Source: Acanthosepion esculentum
Taxonomy: Eukaryota; Mollusca; Cephalopoda; Sepiida; Sepiidae
Assembly: GCA_964036315.1 (NCBI GenBank)
Contig: OZ038487.1
Span: 53,077,282 to 53,141,281, forward strand
DNA length: 64,000 bases
Reading direction: 5' to 3'
The position numbers and the translations under genes were made by a program. Positions 21,133 to 30,325 of this stretch are shown here, piece after piece (within the stretch, counting starts at the first letter, position 1; each line of letters opens with the position of its first letter). Below the pieces are notes generated by a model, which was not told where the DNA came from, did no database searches, and saw only the letters and a list, made by a program, of their open reading frames with translations.

Positions 21133-21329
21133 AGTGTGTGTAAAAATTCAAATATAAATAAAATAGATATGTAGGGACAATATAAATAAAAGAGTAAAAC
21201 ATTTAATGCCAAATGTGTTTCATTCCATTTTTAACTTTATCAATATTAAATAGGCTGAAAAATTATGTCACTTAATTTCCTTCACAGTTTAGGTTTCCTT
21301 ATACAGTAAAATTTTAGAAAGTTTTGGCT

Positions 21330-22190
21330 AACATTTACAGGTTTAAAATGTTTAAAAGTTTGGGCAACACTTTGAGGTTAAAAATGTTTGAAACCTTGGG
21401 TAACATACTTGAAACACTTGACAACATTTTGAGCTGAAAAGTGGTTGAACAGCATTTTGAGGTTAAAAATATTTGAGAAATTGGACAATGTTTAGAGGTT
21501 AAAAACATTTGAAACCTTGGACAACATTTTGAGGTTAAAAATATTTGAATCGTTGAACAGCATTTTGAGGTTAAAAATATTTGAGAAATTGGACAATGTT
21601 TAGAGGTTAAAAACATTTGAAACCTTGGACAACATTTTGAGGTTAAAAATATTTGAATCTTTGAACAGCATTTTGAGGTTAAAAATATTTGAGAAATTGG
21701 ACAATTTTTGGAGGTTAAAAACATTTGAAACCTTAGACAACATTTTGAGGTTAAAAATATTTGAATAGCATTTTGAGGTTAAAAAATATTTGAGAAATTG
21801 GACAATGTTTAGAGGTTAAAAACATTTGAAACCTTGGACAACATTTTGAGGTTAAAAATATTTGAATCTTTGAATAGCATTTTGAGGTTAAAATATTTTG
21901 AAACCTTGGGTAAAATTTTGAGCTTAATTTTTTAAAAACCCTTGGCAACAGTTTATGGTTAAAAATGTCTGAAACCTTGGACAGCATTTTGAGGTCAAAA
22001 TGTCTGAAATCTTGGACCATGCTTTGTGGTTAAAAATGTCTGAACCCTTGGACAGCATTTTGAGGTCAAAATGTATGAAATCTTGGACTATGCTTTGTGG
22101 TTAAAATGTTTGAAACCATGAACTGCATCTTGAGGTTAAAAATGTTTGAGACATTGGGCAGCATTTAAGGCTAAAATGTTTAAAATAAAA
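21330..22190. repeat. 36-bp minisatellite with 108-bp higher-order repeat
   Basis: Monomers of the form AGGTTAAAAATATTTGA plus a variable second half. Three monomer types (AGAAATTGGACAATGTTT, AACCTTGGACAACATTTTG, ATCxTTGAACAGCATTTTG) repeat in fixed order, so TTGAACAGC recurs every 108 bp (21445, 21553, 21661) with shorter steps further on. About 23 monomers; those beyond 21890 are more diverged. Because 36 is a multiple of 3, minus-strand frames of 129 and 89 codons stay open with a 12-residue repeat (F-L-T-S-K-x-C-x). I regard these as not genuine genes. Confidence 0.93.
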
Positions 22191-22608
22191 ATATATAAAC
22201 ACACTATCTAAATTTGATTTTAGTCAATATTAGACGGGCTTGAGAGAAATTTGAATTTATTTATTTTTTAATCTATTCACAAATTATAGCCAATATTTAC
22301 ATGGGTAAGGAATGCAAGAGTTTTTCTTAAAAATCAGCTCCTCAAAGTCACTAATTGTTATTGCTCTTTTTAGAACTTAAGAATGTGTTTCCTTCCTAAC
22401 TATATTAAGATAGACATGAAAATCAAGATTTTGATTTTTCTTCATTATTTTCCCTTCTGGTTACATTCACTTTTCCTTTTAGTTATTGCTGCCGTTGGGT
22501 TATGGGTGGGAAGGTTTAACCTCTTCTCTCAAACGAGCAACATCTTTCTCTGGTATGGTGAACCAGCAAAATAGGCATTACTTTACAGTAAACTAGATAT
22601 ATATTTTG

Positions 22609-22613
<5 letters not shown>
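22191..22613. other. Unclassified DNA
   Basis: Nothing recognised; a 63-codon hydrophobic frame (22383-22574) has no family match I can name. Confidence 0.4.

Positions 22614-22658
<45 letters not shown>
22614..22658. repeat. (TA)n microsatellite
   Basis: About 22 TA units on the left flank of a large palindrome. Confidence 0.95.
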
Positions 22659-22665
<7 letters not shown>

Positions 22666-22806
22666 TGGACATGGAAGTCAGCACTTAGAGGCGACAGTCT
22701 GTTTCATGCTAGTGTAATCGTCAGGCAACGATTGGTTGCCTGACGATTGCACTAGCATGAAACAGACTGTCGCCTCTAAGTGCTGACTTCCATGTCCACT
22801 TTTATA
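22659..22806. repeat. Near-perfect 71-bp-arm palindrome
   Basis: Arms 22659-22729 and 22735-22805 are inverted copies around the spacer GATTG, with a single mismatch seen (T in AGTGTAATC against C in AGTGCAATC). Each arm holds a hammerhead-like core. Right of the palindrome one copy of the parent repeat continues (22807-22880, GATATTGAGCACTTTATCCC), also seen near 37790 and 58070. Confidence 0.9.
22735..22776 (+). ncRNA. Hammerhead-like ribozyme motif (right palindrome arm)
   Basis: Core CTGACGA (22740-22746) fits CUGANGA. Stem II is TGC/GCA around ACTA (22748-22757). GAAA is at 22759-22762, and stem III is ACA/TGT around GAC with the GTC site ending at 22771. Stem I outside the core has only two pairs (GC/GC), because the sequence on its 5' side has been replaced by the inverted arm. 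All core bases are present but activity is doubtful in this rearranged copy. The left arm has the same motif on the minus strand with a weakened stem II. Confidence 0.5.
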
Positions 22807-22877
22807 TTTAAACATGCTCTATCTCTGATATTGAGCACTTTATCCCATAAATATAGCACACTTTAAGACTATATTTC

Positions 22878-22880
<3 letters not shown>

Positions 22881-22936
<56 letters not shown>

Positions 22937-22962
22937 GTGTGTGTGTGTGTGTGTGTGTGTAT
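22881..22962. repeat. (TA)n-(TATG)n-(TG)n compound microsatellite
   Basis: TA to about 22924, then ATGTATGTATG and a TG run. Confidence 0.95.
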
Positions 22963-23164
22963 GCATGCTAAAGAAAGGAATTTATATTTTCTTGTAAGCA
23001 CTGATGTTAGAATTTGTAATGAGAAGTTGACAGTGATACCAAATGAAAATGCATGTCATTGTGAAGCAGTTTGCTGATTTTTTTTTCACTAAGATTAAGA
23101 ATCAAAACATCCATCAATTTAAAATTATTTCTAAAAAATATCTCCAAAAGCATTTATAGTTATT

Positions 23165-23490
23165 TGATGTTGTCATCATCATCTGTCCCATAATTGAGTG
23201 TAATCACAGGTTCACTGTGCAACTGTGAACACCTGACAAGTTTCCTCCACATATCTAGGTTGAAAGCTATGTATGTGTAGCATGTCTTGGGCAAGTAGTC
23301 CTGGCTCAGATCATACTTTAGTCTAGGAAGCCCTCCACCCAGTTATGCTGCATGATCTCTGCACTGTCTGCATATGTAGCTAGAGAGTTCACTCTATTGC
23401 ATTGTGTTTGATGGCCATTTATCCAAGCTTTAAAAAGTCTTGTTTTTAATCCTTTTGGGTGTCTAGTTACCTTCCTTCCCAGAAAAGTCA
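23165..23490 (-). pseudogene. Probable retrotransposon ORF C-terminus (unclassified)
   Basis: On the minus strand a broken frame reads L-D-M-W-R-K-L-V-R-C-S-Q-L-H-S-E-P-V-I near 23180-23255, preceded by sequence with H-N-W-V-E-G-F-L-D. It looks like the end of a LINE or similar ORF, but I cannot place the family. Confidence 0.3.
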
Positions 23491-24204
23491 AGGAACTGAT
23501 TTAGTCACTGACAACTTGACTGTGCGACAGGTCATACTGGATTTCATAGTACCAGTAGCACTTGTAAAGTGACCTGATCTGTTTATGAATCAGTAAGAAA
23601 AAATAATTTAAATTCTGGAACCTTTTCTCACACAACTAACTTGAACAGTCTTTGATATATTTTATTTCTTGTCCTTACTTGACCTTGCCAAACAGTGAAT
23701 GAAGGACATCTTTCATGAACACAACAGTCAGTGACCATCTTTGATAAAATGGATTATTATCAAGAGAACAAATGATAGATAATATGTCAAATGGTAAATT
23801 AATGTTGAGACTATAGATTTATCTGAAGTATACGGTCAATGGAACTCACATTGATATTTAAATCTTTTCTTCTTGTTAGAGCATCTTTTTGAGATTTCTG
23901 ACACTCCATAATTATGGAAAATTATAGATATCCTACAATATAATCTGTGCGTGTGCTGTGACAGTGTTTCTGAATTAAGATGGTTTTAATATTCTAATAT
24001 TTTGCCAAATATTTCTCTGAATAAAGAGTTTCAAGATTTCCATTCCATTTCCAGATCACAACTCATTCAATATTCTTTTATTTCACATTCATTTTTAACC
24101 TCTCCATTTTTTTCTTCTTTCTATTTCCTTATCACTGATCTTTCACTGTTCTCTCTTCTTTATATATTTATCTATTCGATAAACTATCCGTCTGTTCCTT
24201 AGTA
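23491..24204. other. A/T-rich DNA, nothing recognised
   Basis: No gene or repeat-family match seen; a T-rich stretch lies near 24060-24180. Confidence 0.4.
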
Positions 24205-24740
24205 TCTCTGTCTGGATTTCTGGGATGAGAAGTTATCTTTATTTTCAGAATTTACATTTAAACTATTATCCTCATCTTTGTTGCTGCTATAACATTTTGG
24301 CAATTGCACCCTCCAGTCTTCATCAGGTGTATATTGATCTGGGTAACTGTTATGGTAATTTACCCACACATGCATGGACTCTCCCAGCTATAAATAGGAG
24401 CAGGTACTGCCTTTTGGAGAGGGAAGTTTCCAGCAGTCAGCCCTGACAGTCAGACCGAACATTCTTGTTGTAAAACTCTCATTTATATTGCTGTTTCGGT
24501 TAATATATTTATTTAACTCAATTCCTCTCTTTGTGTCTTTATTTCTGTCCCTAACAAGGCCACAACAGTAATCTACAAGGAATTCTGAACTGAAACCTTT
24601 ATTTAATCTACAGTGTTCTAATGCCTATATCTAGGAATATCTCATCTAGGTCTTATTACAGTACAACAGCCTAACAGATAAAATGTTGATTCGTTAATTT
24701 GGTGACATTACAATTATTAAAATTGCTCTGATCTTAGTAA
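24205..24740 (-). mobile_element. SINE 2 copy, interrupted by solo LTR 2
   Basis: Minus orientation. Tail at 24205-24290 (TTACATTTAAACTATTATCC, TCATCTTTGTTGCTGC), module at 24287-24330, then the LTR, then the body from 24573 (TCTACAAGGAATTCTGAACTG). The uninterrupted sister near 24845 reads GAGTAATCTACAGGGAATTC. Confidence 0.78.
24348..24567 (+). mobile_element. Solo LTR 2 (220 bp) inside SINE 2
   Basis: Begins TGTTATGG, ends CCACAACA (inverted termini with one mismatch). Flanked by GTAAC (24343-24347) and GTAAT (24568-24572), a 5-bp duplication with one change. A TATA box CTATAAATAGG lies at about 24388-24398, so the plus strand was probably the sense strand, with transcription starting about 70-80 bp into the LTR. 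No internal region remains. Confidence 0.85.
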
Positions 24741-24749
24741 TGAATAAAG

Positions 24750-24995
24750 AATTCAAAACAGAACCTTTTAATCTAATATTTAATCTTCAATATTTTGGCT
24801 GTTGTGTACACTGGCCATCATCAGGTATATATCGAGCTGAGTAATCTACAGGGAATTCACAACTGAACCCTTTAATCTAATATTTAATCTTATCTCAGTA
24901 TTTAATCTATGGGGTTAGATGCTTCTCATTCCTCAGTCCATGTTTAAGGTTATCTTATCCAGTTCTTATTTTTAGTCTATAGACTTATATGTCAT
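24750..24995 (-). mobile_element. SINE 2 copy, partial
   Basis: Contains ATATTTTGGCTGTTGTGTAC (24790-24809), CTGGCCATCATCAGG and GTAATCTACAGGGAATTC, in the family order on the minus strand. Confidence 0.75.
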
Positions 24996-25094
24996 GAATA
25001 TCATCTAATAGGAATTACTGCACCTGTAATTATGCATATATTGGCTGCATGCATTTTCATGTACAAGTGATGATGGCATTTAAATGGAAACTCT

Positions 25095-25245
25095 TCAGCA
25101 TATGAGTCTATAGGATTAAAACCTTAGTTCGTAATATAGTCACATAGTAATTGTGAGTTCAATCTCTGAACCAGGTAGTGCTGATGAATTCAGATTTAGT
25201 GGCAACAAGCCAAGCAATAACTGAACAATACTTAAAGAAGAATTA
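25095..25245 (+). mobile_element. SINE 2 head fragment
   Basis: tRNA-like head with TAATTGTGAGTTCAATCTC (B-box-like, about 25150-25168), CAGGTAGTGCTGATG and AGCAATAACTGAACAATAC. Confidence 0.6.
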
Positions 25246-25264
25246 ACCAAGTTTTTAATGAGCA

Positions 25265-25590
25265 GTGGATTGATTGACTTGTTTTTTTATGGTGTGTCAA
25301 CCCTTTGTGAGATATTTAAAGCCAAAGTATATTTTGAATTATAATTCTTTTTTTACATGTGAATATTGCATTAACAATTTTTTGTGAATGACAATGATTT
25401 TTCCAGATACACGTCTTACTATTTAATCCATAGATGAGGGGAGGAGATGAATTCATACTTTTCCCAAGTGTATTTGCATGTAAGTGAATATAATGACCCC
25501 AACTGGAATTTGAACTCTGCTCTTCGATTTTGTCATTTCAAGCCATTATCCATTACCCCACATGCACATCCGCAATGAACAGTGTAGTGT
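25265..25590 (-). mobile_element. SINE 3 copy (OR-like), near full length
   Basis: Tail TTTTTTTATGGTGTGTCAAC to AAAGCC at 25280-25325, body TTCCCAAGTGTATTTGCATG, head with AAGCCATTATCCATTACCCC (25541-25560). Minus orientation. Confidence 0.75.
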
Positions 25591-25594
25591 AAAC

Positions 25595-25715
25595 AATCTA
25601 CTCAGTTATTGCTTGCCATGTTTCCACTTAGTTCAATTATACACTCACAATTGAACTCACAATTACTATGTCACCAAATTCACTAACCAACACTTTAATC
25701 ATAGTGAATTGTCCC
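25595..25715 (-). mobile_element. SINE 2 head fragment
   Basis: Minus-strand TTGAACTCACAATTACTATG (about 25640-25660) with CAGTTATTGCTTGCC; matches 25915-25990. Confidence 0.65.
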
Positions 25716-25809
25716 AAAGCAAATAATAACTATTTTTATTATAAATGCTTTGATGCTACTCAAAAGCATGGATCTCATGGCTTTGGATTGGAGCTCTTAA
25801 CAGTGTACA

Positions 25810-26010
25810 TGTTTCGTCTTGGTGAATTTATTTAATCTATAGGGGTATGTTTTCATTGTCCTGTCCATGTCTAGGGATATCTCATCTATCTCTTATTTTT
25901 TAGTACTGCTCAGTTATTGCTTGCCCGGTCTTCACTGAGTCCAAGTACACACTAGGCCAAGGACTGAACTCACAATTACTATTTTATCAAATTCACAAAC
26001 TTAGGCTTTA
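25810..26010 (-). mobile_element. SINE 2 copy, partial
   Basis: Minus-strand TTATTTAATCTATAGGGGTA, CATGTCTAGGGATATCTCAT, GAGTCCAAGTACACACTAGG and GAACTCACAATTACTATT. Confidence 0.7.
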
Positions 26011-26034
26011 ATCTATGAGTCTATATAGGACAGT

Positions 26035-26360
26035 AGACTGTCCATGGGCTAATTGTCATAACAACAACAAAGATGAGAACAATAGTCTGAATCTAAGTCG
26101 TGTAAATATTACTTATTATATATTCAGTTTTATCACAACAATCTATTTAACTACTTATTTCAATGTTTCTTTCTTTTTATTTCTTTTTCCTCAGTTTTTT
26201 GTCACTTTTTCTCGAATTTTATTTCTACCCATTTTTATATTTCCTCTCCTACAGATTCTTCTCATTCTTTGTATTTTTTTAAGAAACAGTTTTTTTTTTA
26301 TCACTTTCAATCTTTCTCTTTCACTTCCTATATCTTATCACAAACATACATGTAGAGGTG
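26035..26360. repeat. Duplicated segment, copy 1
   Basis: Starts in a SINE 2 tail (ACAACAACAAAGATGAGAAC, 26061-26080) and continues for about 280 bp of T/C-rich DNA to ACAAACATACATGTAGAG. Copy 2 is at 26818-27112 with few differences. Confidence 0.85.
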
Positions 26361-26511
26361 TGTGTGTGTGTTTATATGCATTTTATTCCCTTGTTTCTTA
26401 ATTTCAACCTAAACATATTGCTTGTTTTTTCTGTATGTTTTACTTGATGACTTACCCAGTATATGATGTCTTATTCTACATATGCATGCATACATACAAA
26501 AATCTATATAA

Positions 26512-26715
26512 GAATTGTGTATTTAGGTGGCAATCCTTCTTTCATGCAAATTTCATTGAATATGACAGACAAGGTCCATTCATTAAGTTTTTTATACAGT
26601 TTCTCACGTAATCTTTTTTTTTCTTTTCAGTAGATAAATTATATAAAAACTATCCAATTGTTGTTTTTTTCTGAGTGCTTTCGGCTATACATTTAGCCAT
26701 TTTCAAGGTTGAAAT
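26512..26715 (-). mobile_element. Penelope-like element 3' end
   Basis: Minus-strand copy of the conserved 3' segment. Reads (minus) ACCTTGAAAATGGC then TAGCCGAAAGCACTCAG (26672-26706) and ends ...GATTGCCACCTAAATACAC near 26520 beside A/T-rich DNA. Confidence 0.7.
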
Positions 26716-26817
26716 ATGTTAACTATGCAAGAAAATATTCCCTTATTTTTAAGAAAAAATCTTCACCCAATTTACTTTGTAAAAATCTGTCACCCAGATT
26801 ATTTTCTCAAAAGCTTC

Positions 26818-27112
26818 AACAACAACAAAAAGGAGAACAATAGTCTGAATCTAAGTCGTGTAAATATTATTATATATTCAGTTTTATCACAACAATCTAT
26901 TTAACTACTTAATTCAATGTTTCTTCCTTTTTATTTCTTTTTCCTCAGTTTTTTGTCACTTTTTCTCTAATTTTATTTCTACCCATTTTTATATTTCCTT
27001 TTCTACAGGTTCTTCTCATTCTTTGTATTTTTTAAGAGACAGTTTTTTTTATCACTTTCAATCTTTCTCTTTCAATTCCTATATCTTATCACAAACATAC
27101 ATGTAGAGTTGT
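26818..27112. repeat. Duplicated segment, copy 2
   Basis: Matches 26061-26357 (AATAGTCTGAATCTAAGTCG to CAAACATACATGTAGAG). Small indels distinguish it: a 3-bp gap near 26870 and shorter T runs. Confidence 0.85.
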
Positions 27113-27400
27113 ACTAATTAACCTATACCTGGTGAAAACAAAGTAGATTCATACCTTTCCAAAAGGTATTTATTTGTGCTTAAGTTAATATGATGAATCT
27201 GACTGGAATTGGAACTCAGCTCTCTGATTTTCAATTTCAAGCTGTTATCCATTAATTCTCTTGCAAATCCAAGGTTACAGCACCTGATATTCCCAAGCAG
27301 TCACTCATATGGGTACTGATCAGGATCAATATTGCTTAACTTTAGTTAAGAAGGGAACCAGTTTTTCAATGTGATCAATTACATATCTGAACTCTAGAGA
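27113..27400 (-). mobile_element. 5S rRNA-tRNA composite SINE, copy 1 (tail-truncated)
   Basis: Minus orientation. 5S-like head at about 27285-27400 (ATATTCCCAAGCAGTCACTC, then TGATCAGGATCAATATTGCT, TAACTTTAGTTAAGAAGGGA), followed on the minus strand by the tRNA-like part (27200-27280) and the SINE 3 body. The 3' tail is missing. Very similar to 28160-28415. Confidence 0.8.
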
Positions 27401-27597
27401 GAGCAATTTCTAAAGAATTTATGGATTTATTCTTAATCCAAGGTTTTTATTACTTCAAATGTTATTATAGTGGAGACTCTGTTTCAGAAATAAACATTTG
27501 ATATTTATTATGCCTATGCACCTGTGTATTTGAGAAATCATAGTCAAGAAAATTCTGTTGTTTGGCAAGGATTGAACCTGTACCCCAGTTCATAGGT

Positions 27598-27606
<9 letters not shown>

Positions 27607-27660
<54 letters not shown>
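27607..27660. repeat. (TA)n microsatellite
   Basis: About 27 TA units. Confidence 0.95.
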
Positions 27661-27661
<1 letters not shown>

Positions 27662-27900
27662 CTGACATTGTTTTTTACAAAAAATTGTCAACTAGGGTAT
27701 TTCTGAAAAGTAACATATTTATGATGGGCAGTCTTTTTAATTATAGGGTTCAATATCAAGAGATATTTATAGTAATAAATAAATTCAAATGTTCATTTAT
27801 CTTGTCTCCTGAAAAGTGGATGTAATCTCTACAAAACTCAGTGTAACTGAAGATTTAATCTTATTTATTAGTATATTACTCTCTGTCTGTCTCTCTCTCT

Positions 27901-27904
<4 letters not shown>

Positions 27905-27939
<35 letters not shown>
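27905..27939. repeat. (TA)n microsatellite
   Basis: About 17 TA units preceded by a CTCTCTCTC run. Confidence 0.95.
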
Positions 27940-27941
<2 letters not shown>

Positions 27942-28044
27942 TGGTTAGGTATTTTTTCAAGCAATGCAATATTCTGTATTGATTAACACTCATTGTGGCC
28001 TTATGTCAGACTAAACTGAGCTTAGCAAACAACTAATATGTATA

Positions 28045-28430
28045 TGAATTGAATTGAATGATTTTTTATGGCTTATCAACTTTTTCTGGTTATTTAAGGC
28101 CAGAAAAATTTTTAGGTTGTAAGAATTTTGGGGAGATAATAATGATGATGCACATTCTACTAATTAACCTATAGCTGGTGATGACAAAGTAGATTCATAC
28201 CTTTCCAAAAGGTATTTGTGCTTAAGTGAATATGATGAATCTGACTGCAATTGGAACTCAGCTCTCTGATTTTCAATTTCAAGCTGTTATCCATTAATTC
28301 TCTTGCAAATCCAAGGTTACAGCACCTGATATTCCCAAGCAGTCACTCATCTAGGTACTGATCAGGATCAATATTGCCTAACTTTAGTTAAGAAGAGAAC
28401 CAGTGTTTCAATGTGATATGACTGTAAGCC
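28045..28430 (-). mobile_element. 5S rRNA-tRNA composite SINE, full-length copy 2
   Basis: Minus orientation. 5S-like head 28315-28430: GGTTACAGCACCTGATATTC, CCAAGCAGTCACTCATCTAG, GTACTGATCAGGATCAATAT, TGCCTAACTTTAGTTAAGAA, GAGAACCAGTGTTTCAATGT, GACTGTAAGCC, which follows the reverse complement of animal 5S rRNA over its whole length. Next come a tRNA-like unit (28235-28310), the SINE 3 body and tail (GGTTATTTAAGGCC), and a TTCAA-type repeat at 28045-28058. Possible target duplication: CTAATATGTATAT (28033) and CTAATATATACAT (28430), imperfect. Confidence 0.85.
28315..28430 (-). promoter_or_regulatory. 5S rRNA-derived pol III promoter region of the SINE
   Basis: In 5S genes an internal promoter (box A, intermediate element, box C) drives RNA polymerase III. 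The matching region of this SINE head (about 28335-28390 on the minus strand) keeps most of that sequence, including GTTAAGCA-like TTAGGCA and TTGGGAATAT. It is a retroposed derivative and not a functional 5S gene. Confidence 0.5.
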
Positions 28431-29065
28431 TAATATATACATATATAGGTGTGTGTATCTTTATTTATCTCACTGCCTACCTACCCGTATACACATATCA
28501 ATCAATATGCATTTATGTATATTTAAATATATTTTTTCTTCTCTATTTCTATTTCTTTAACTATTTATCTCATCTAACATTGTATTATGTGTCTCTATAG
28601 ATCTTCCTGATTTTTCTTTGCTTGCTACTGTCTCTGTCCGAGTTCAAATCATTCTCATTCTTCTTTCTTCAAAGATTGCTTTTACATTATCTCTCCCTTG
28701 TAGTCTTTTGCTCTTTTTCTAAAAAAATTTTCTTTGTTTTTCTATTGAAAATTCTTGGCAAGAATCAGTCAATGAGATGAGAATATCAATAAGATGTAAA
28801 TATTATTTGCACTTTTGAAAGTTAATGGCATCCAGCCCAGTCTTTTCACAATGTACTTCTGTCTGCAGCTGGACACAAGGAAAGGCCAACAAAAGTCAAT
28901 TCAAAGTCAATAACACAATTGATCAGAAAAAAAAAGAAAAAAAGGAAAGAGAATAGGATCCCAATATAAGAGGTTCATACTTAAATTGTGATTAAATTTA
29001 TTTTTGATGATTAGAAATTTTGTTATAATGATGGTGCTTAGATTTGAAACAACTGATCAAGCTTA
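28431..29065. other. Unclassified A/T-rich DNA
   Basis: No gene or family match found. Confidence 0.4.
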
Positions 29066-29150
29066 AAATGGAGCTGCCCAGTCTTCACTACACTTAAAAT
29101 TATGAGACCTCACTGCCAATCTAGTACTATGGTTAATTTCATGGTCTGTT
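29066..29150 (-). pseudogene. LINE B scrap
   Basis: TTGCCAATCTAGTACTxxxxTTAA-type sequence (29101-29140) matches the conserved end of LINE B copies at 11125, 33250 and 46840. Confidence 0.5.
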
Positions 29151-29284
29151 ACCTGGTCTTCTCTTCATCTGTGAGGAAATTGTCCAGCAATCACTACCAT
29201 ATAGGAGGATAGATATTATACAGTCATTCAGCACTCTTTTCTTTGTTTCTAATAATATTTTCTTGTTTCTTAATACTTTGTTTA
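29151..29284 (-). pseudogene. LINE A fragment, 3' portion before solo LTR 3
   Basis: Minus-strand frame keeps L-N-D-C-I-I-S-I-L-L-Y-G-S-D-C-W-T-I-S-S-Q and M-K-R-R. Continues across the LTR at 29570. Confidence 0.85.
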
Positions 29285-29564
29285 TGTTATATTCCATGCT
29301 AAACAAGGTGGATAAAATAAGTAAAGGTTTATTGTACAAAAACCGGTACAATAAGAATAAAGGTAACAGTTATGCACAAGGTCGTCGCAAGTCAATCCAG
29401 TAGTGAGTGCTACTATTGGAAGGTTGGTAGTTCTCACGTAAGTCTGCGTCATACTCAACAGATCCCAGCTTGTCTCTGTAGTCCATTGACTTACAGATAC
29501 TTATAGGTAGTTACTACCTATAGTGTAGTCACTCATGGGGGTGACAGTTTATTCCATTACATCA
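29285..29564. mobile_element. Solo LTR 3 (280 bp) inside LINE A
   Basis: Begins TGTTATATTCC and ends CATTACATCA. The LINE sequence ...ACTTTGTTTAGCTTT... is split with GTTTA on both sides (29280-29284 and 29565-29569), a perfect 5-bp duplication. Inside is a short palindrome CTTATAGGTAGT-TACTACCTATAG (29499-29523). TGTTATATTCC recalls copia-type LTR starts, but class is not certain. Confidence 0.88.
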
Positions 29565-29945
29565 GTTTAGCTTTCAGAAGGCATGTTTTAATATTCCCAT
29601 GTGTCACATTTTCCATCATCTGTTAAAACACTACCCAGATATTTGAATTTCTGTACTTGCTTGATTTTGACATCTCCAATTTGTAGCTTGCATATTGGGC
29701 TGTTTCTTTTGTTGACAGCCATCCATTCTATCTTCTTACAACTGATGTTTAGTACTTTCTTCTCATTTTACATTACTATTTTCTCTAGGAGTTCCTGCAG
29801 TTTGTTTTTTTGTGTTTTCTCTCAACATGGTGTCATCTGCATATCTAATGCTTTTAAGATCGTGCCCATTGATAATAAATCCTAGTAGAACTTCTCATTC
29901 TCTTAGGATTGCTTCACTGTATCCTAATCATTTATTCAGTTAGTG
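29565..29945 (-). pseudogene. LINE A fragment, RT catalytic region after solo LTR 3
   Basis: Going up the minus strand: K-I-K-Q-V-Q-K-F-K-Y-like region (29630), I-N-C-K-K-I-E-like (29720), and at 29830-29845 I-R-Y-A-D-D-T, the RT active-site box with both aspartates. The YADD box is intact though surrounding frameshifts make the copy dead. It is the only LINE A copy here reaching the catalytic box intact. Confidence 0.85.
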
Positions 29946-30079
29946 CATTTTGCACCATTGTGGTCACCAGTCCCTTCCATCTCACAATTGTAGCTCATGT
30001 TGGCATTCAAGGCAGAATAGTGCAATGGCTTGCCAGTTCCTTTTGCACTAGGGATGTTGAGGTTACCTGTACCTCCTCT

Positions 30080-30325
30080 CAGAAGTTATAGAGGCAATAC
30101 CTACAAGGCAGCAGGTGGTTTGAATACAGAGTTTTCCTTCTCCTAGACTGGTTACCAACCAAGACGATAGGGCCCAGTCTGTCCTGCTGTTTACCCATAA
30201 TTTAGGTAAGAGATTGATTCATACATTTCCCAAGAGTATTAGCACATAAGCGAATGTAATGAACCTAACTGGAATTCAAACCCACTTCTCCGATTCCTCA
30301 ATCCATTACTCCACTGTGTCTTCAT
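30080..30325 (-). mobile_element. SINE 3 copy (OR-like)
   Basis: Minus orientation, with ACCCATAATTTAGG, TTTCCCAAGAGTATTAGCAC and a head with B-box-like GGGTTTGAATTCC (RC of 30270-30282) and A-box-like GTGGAGTAATGGATTGAGG (RC of 30294-30312). This is the tRNA-like unit without the 5S head. Confidence 0.78.

Noticed and set aside
21335..22020. Minus-strand frames of 129 and 89 codons with a 12-residue repeat
   Set aside because: The 36-bp minisatellite is a multiple of three, so frames stay open without selection; no start context or splice sites seen.
21330..22190. Regular 36-bp repeats considered as a CRISPR array
   Set aside because: No unique spacers, neighbouring units are all alike, and the window is animal DNA.
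25183..25200. GCTGATGAATTC as a hammerhead core
   Set aside because: No stem II and no GAAA box follow.
27465..27825. Frames with long Ile-Tyr runs here and at several other TA tracts
   Set aside because: Translated (TA)n; not genes.
28315..28430. A functional 5S rRNA gene
   Set aside because: It is followed by tRNA-like, body and tail sequence common to three copies, with many substitutions and no T-run terminator at the right place, so it is a SINE head.
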